Shown in pieces: positions 9,645-11,549 of a DNA stretch of 11,549 bases; position 1 is the first letter of the stretch; each line of letters begins with the position of its first letter. The stretch comes from JBLHKE01 sp047619485. GTDB lineage: Bacteria; Verrucomicrobiota; Verrucomicrobiia; Verrucomicrobiales; DEV007. Both the position numbers and the translations under genes were made by a program. Under the pieces are notes generated by a model. It did no database searches, was not told where the DNA came from, and worked only from the letters and a program-made list of their open reading frames with translations. The stretch lies in the NCBI GenBank assembly GCA_047619485.1, contig JBLHKE010000182.1, positions 1-11,549 on the forward strand. The letters run 5' to 3'.

Positions 9645-9691
9645 AGAAGCATCTGCTTGTTTGAAGTGAATCCGTTCTCTATGGAACCAAA

Positions 9692-9724
9692 CCCCCCCTG
9701 TCCCAGAAGTCGGGGCAGGGGGGG
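9692..9724 (-). terminator. Strong GC hairpin past the surface-protein gene
   Basis: The arms 9692-9704 and 9712-9724 can form a 13-position stem (seven C:G, then TG/CA, one T/G position, three C:G) around a 7-base loop. On the minus strand it starts 37 nt after the stop of the surface-protein gene and is followed by TTTGGTTCC, a short imperfect T tract. Partly complementary GGAACC (9683-9688) and GGTTCT (9731-9736) flank it. A second small palindrome, CTCCCT-A-AGGGAG (9735-9747), sits between it and the gene. On the plus strand the T/G position would be a G-U pair, so it may also block plus-strand read-through. Confidence 0.6.
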
Positions 9725-9760
9725 CTGATCGGTTCTCCCTAAGGGAGTGATGTGCTTCAG

Positions 9761-11549
9761 TTAGTCATACATGCTGATTCGCACCAGGCGGGCGTAGATC
9801 TTGGCCGTCGCGTCGTGCTCCTCCTGCACGTGGAATTGGGAGTTGTCGTTGTTCGAGTAGCCGTATTGGCTGGTGTCGTCGAACTCGAGGTTTAGTGCGT
9901 AATCGAGACCGTTGATGGTCACGTCTTTAGCTGAGATCGCACTGTTGTTGAACCGAATGAAGTCGGCGCTATTCCAGTCGTCGCTAGTGTTCGTTGTGGA
10001 GTTGATCGAGAAGCCGAAGTCGAACTGTGTGGATGCCCCGCCGAAGCTCAAGTCGACCGAGAAGTCGATTCCCGTGGCTTCGGTGTCCGAAGAGATGGTG
10101 CCGTTGTGGTAGAACAGCGAACCTACCTCGAAACGTTGGTTCGCGGTGACATTTTCGAATGACGAACCGGTGAAGGTCAGCGTGTTGTCCTGATTGCCGG
10201 AGCCCGCGGCGTTGCCGTAGTTGAAGGCGCTACCGCCGACCGTCTCGGTTGTTGTCTCCGTGTAACCATCTACCCAATAGCCGTCTTCCCAGGTCTGATC
10301 GTGCCAATGGCCGCCCCGGCGCTTTTCGTGCCACCAGCCACCCACCCAAGATCCGTCGACCCAAGTTTCGTCGACCCTGGTGCTGACGGTCTCGTTCACC
10401 AGGATACCTTCGTAGCTGGAGACCATGCTGTTGCCGCCCTGCGCATTGCTGAACCAACCATCGCTGTTGCCGCTGATCTCCCAGGCCGGAATCGAGTAGC
10501 CGACCTCGTTGCTCTCACTGACGTTGAACCACGGTGCGTAGTCCGCAGGTGGGTAGACGCGTGCGACGACGGTCGCCTCGATCCCGTGATTGCCCCCGAC
10601 GAGCGGGTCGAAAGGTCCGGTGTAGAGCGTGCCGGTGAGCGGATTACCGTTGCCATCGTCGCCGGGGTCGGTCCCGTCGGTCGTGTAGTAGATCCGGGCA
10701 TCCACGGGCATGGTGCCAGCATCGATGATTTTACCGATCGACAACAGCGTGCCGGAGACCGCGATGAGAATGCCCTCACTCGTTTCCGTAGTGGTGGTAT
10801 CATCGGAGCTGTGATCGTGTGAGCTGTGGTCGTGGGAGCTGTTATCAACTGTATCGTAACCATCCCATCCGCTTGGATCATAGTCTGGGTTCTCGTGGTA
10901 AGAATCACCATCCCAGTGCCAGAACACAGTGCTTTCCCAGAGGAGGTTGCTGCTCGCAACCCCTTGCTGTCCACCGGCGCTGAGACCCGGATTGGTGGAG
11001 ATGTTGCCGGCGGAGTCGATCTCGACAGCCTGGATCGTTAGCGCGCCGTTGCGCCATTCCCCGTTGCGGCCCAGCTTATTCTTCTTCACGTCTCCCGTGT
11101 TGGTCGGAATGACGCCACCCTCAGTGATCGCGTTCGTGCCAAAGTGGAAACTCAGGGAAGTTAGTTGGGTCGTACCACCGTGGCCGTCAATACTGTAAAC
11201 TTCAAGCTCGCCAGTCGGAGTGTTGTCGTAGGTTCGCCCTTCAACATATTCTTCGTTCAATTTCAAGACAGCACCAGGGGACAGGTCGGCGTTTGCAACA
11301 ATCAGTTTGAACTTCTTTCCAGTGGGAATGATGTCTGAGATGTTGTCGAGTTTTGAATCCAATAGATTAAAGTAGTTAATGTGGGTTACTCCATATTTGT
11401 CGTCGTACTCGTGGACGTGCCCGTCAGTTTCGCCCTTCCCGATCTTCGCGATGAAGGTGCTTGTATCGACGTCAATGTGACCACCGCTGAGGCCTTCCTC
11501 ATCGTCAGAAACTGGAGGGGGCTCCGTCTCCGGTTCGACGGGCTCGACG
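9761..11549 (-). CDS. Large multidomain extracellular surface protein, N-terminus outside window
   Basis: The frame is open to the right edge; 595 residues are seen (numbered from the first complete codon, 11548). A TTG at 11362 is not the start, since protein-like sequence continues upstream. Order: acidic/proline-rich linker (1-20, VEPVEPETEPPPVSDDEE); a domain at about 33-180 opening with GHVHEYDDKYGVTHINYFNL and containing RNGALTIQAVEI, which resembles a segment I recall from PilY1/PilC-like pilus proteins; a His/Asp/Ser repeat (about 236-250); a chitobiase-C-terminal-like module (about 260-352, IYYTTDGTDPGDD, GTLYTGPFDPL, ARVYPPADYAPWFN); a Trp-rich repeat (about 392-429); and a choice-of-anchor-K-like beta module to the end (about 441-590, LTFTGSSFENV, FEVGSLFYHNGTI, SQFHVQEEHDATAKIYARL). 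No PEP-CTERM, LPXTG, T9SS-like tail or final hydrophobic segment follows. There is no enzyme motif; adhesion or surface display is the likely role, by inference. Many Asp/Asn/Ser/Thr and no Cys in the visible part fit an exported protein. Confidence 0.9.
   Translation of the reverse strand, partial: VEPVEPETEPPPVSDDEEGLSGGHIDVDTSTFIAKIGKGETDGHVHEYDDKYGVTHINYFNLLDSKLDNISDIIPTGKKFKLIVANADLSPGAVLKLNEEYVEGRTYDNTPTGELEVYSIDGHGGTTQLTSLSFHFGTNAITEGGVIPTNTGDVKKNKLGRNGEWRNGALTIQAVEIDSAGNISTNPGLSAGGQQGVASSNLLWESTVFWHWDGDSYHENPDYDPSGWDGYDTVDNSSHDHSSHDHSSDDTTTTETSEGILIAVSGTLLSIGKIIDAGTMPVDARIYYTTDGTDPGDDGNGNPLTGTLYTGPFDPLVGGNHGIEATVVARVYPPADYAPWFNVSESNEVGYSIPAWEISGNSDGWFSNAQGGNSMVSSYEGILVNETVSTRVDETWVDGSWVGGWWHEKRRGGHWHDQTWEDGYWVDGYTETTTETVGGSAFNYGNAAGSGNQDNTLTFTGSSFENVTANQRFEVGSLFYHNGTISSDTEATGIDFSVDLSFGGASTQFDFGFSINSTTNTSDDWNSADFIRFNNSAISAKDVTINGLDYALNLEFDDTSQYGYSNNDNSQFHVQEEHDATAKIYARLVRISMYD
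10256..10375 (-). repeat. Trp-rich degenerate peptide repeat in the surface protein
   Basis: The coding strand gives repeating W-x-D/G-G-x-W units: VDETWVDGSWVGGWW, then GGHWHDQTWEDGYWVDGY, about 38 residues with eight Trp. The DNA repeats only loosely, so this is an old repeat held at protein level. It lies just before the choice-of-anchor-K-like module and may be a stiff linker or carbohydrate-facing surface. Confidence 0.65.
10806..10850 (-). repeat. 15-nt tandem repeat encoding SSHDH units
   Basis: Three 15-nt units, each beginning GAGCTGT on the plus strand (10806, 10821, 10836), with the third diverging. On the coding strand they give NSSHDHSSHDHSSDD, a linker between the N-terminal domain and the chitobiase-like module. 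His/Asp pairs could bind metal; the length could vary between strains by slippage. Confidence 0.7.

Larger units (their letters stand above)
9136..9760. other. Intergenic region of about 625 bases without an intact gene
   Basis: The region lies between two convergent units. From left to right it holds the possible end signal of the plus unit, a minus-strand stretch that reads like a decayed gene (about 9223-9600), an AT-rich patch (about 9595-9680) with TATAAT at 9607-9612 readable nearly symmetrically on both strands, a perfect 7-bp inverted repeat, and a strong GC hairpin near the stop of the right-hand gene. No RNA gene is recognised. Confidence 0.6.

Noticed and set aside
10301..10822. 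173-codon plus-strand open frame inside the surface-protein gene
   Set aside because: It overlaps the repeats and domain motifs of the real minus-strand frame and shows only Val/Asp/Arg-rich shadow composition.
11360..11362. TTG as the start of the right-hand gene
   Set aside because: The frame stays open to the window edge and the GHVHEYDDKY motif lies upstream of the TTG, so the true start is outside.

Overview
The window most likely comes from a member of the Verrucomicrobiota or a close relative in the PVC group. This is an inference from four things: a long signal peptidase I with an N-terminal cytoplasmic extension directly behind lepA; a secreted protein with a HEAT-like 'DxFxxRExA' segment of the type common in PVC bacteria; a surface protein with chitobiase-like and choice-of-anchor-K-like modules; and GC-rich coding DNA in which most starts lack a Shine-Dalgarno sequence. 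Nothing in the sequence proves the phylum.

Layout. (1) 1-4088, minus strand: a two-gene unit. A signal-peptide-bearing protein of unknown function (628 aa) is followed after 6 nt by uvrA, which starts at GTG and runs off the left edge (731 codons seen). (2) 4089-4296: a divergent intergenic region with a fair promoter candidate for the minus unit and only a weak one for the plus unit. (3) 4297-9135, plus strand: four closely spaced genes, lepA (elongation factor 4), lepB (signal peptidase I), a multi-pass membrane protein of unknown function, and a squalene/phytoene synthase family enzyme. Gaps are 37, 12 and 17 nt, so they are probably one transcript. (4) 9136-9760: about 625 bases with no intact gene. 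It holds a probable transcription end for the plus unit, a possible broken minus-strand gene (about 9223-9600), an AT-rich patch with a perfect 7-bp inverted repeat, and a strong GC-rich hairpin just past the stop of the last gene. (5) 9761-11549, minus strand: a large extracellular multidomain protein, cut at its N-terminus by the right edge.

How the genes relate. The centre is housekeeping: ribosome function (LepA), release of exported proteins (LepB), membrane lipid synthesis (isoprenoid head-to-head condensation) and DNA repair (UvrA). LepA followed by LepB is a widely seen gene order. The two parts that are not ordinary are the secreted protein coupled to uvrA and the mosaic surface protein at the right end. 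The latter joins an N-terminal domain resembling one I recall from PilY1/PilC-type pilus proteins, a His/Asp repeat, a chitobiase-like module, a Trp-rich repeat and a choice-of-anchor-K-like module, with no recognisable C-terminal sorting tag. I see no CRISPR array, tRNA, rRNA, transposase or phage gene, and no convincing new defence or mobile system.
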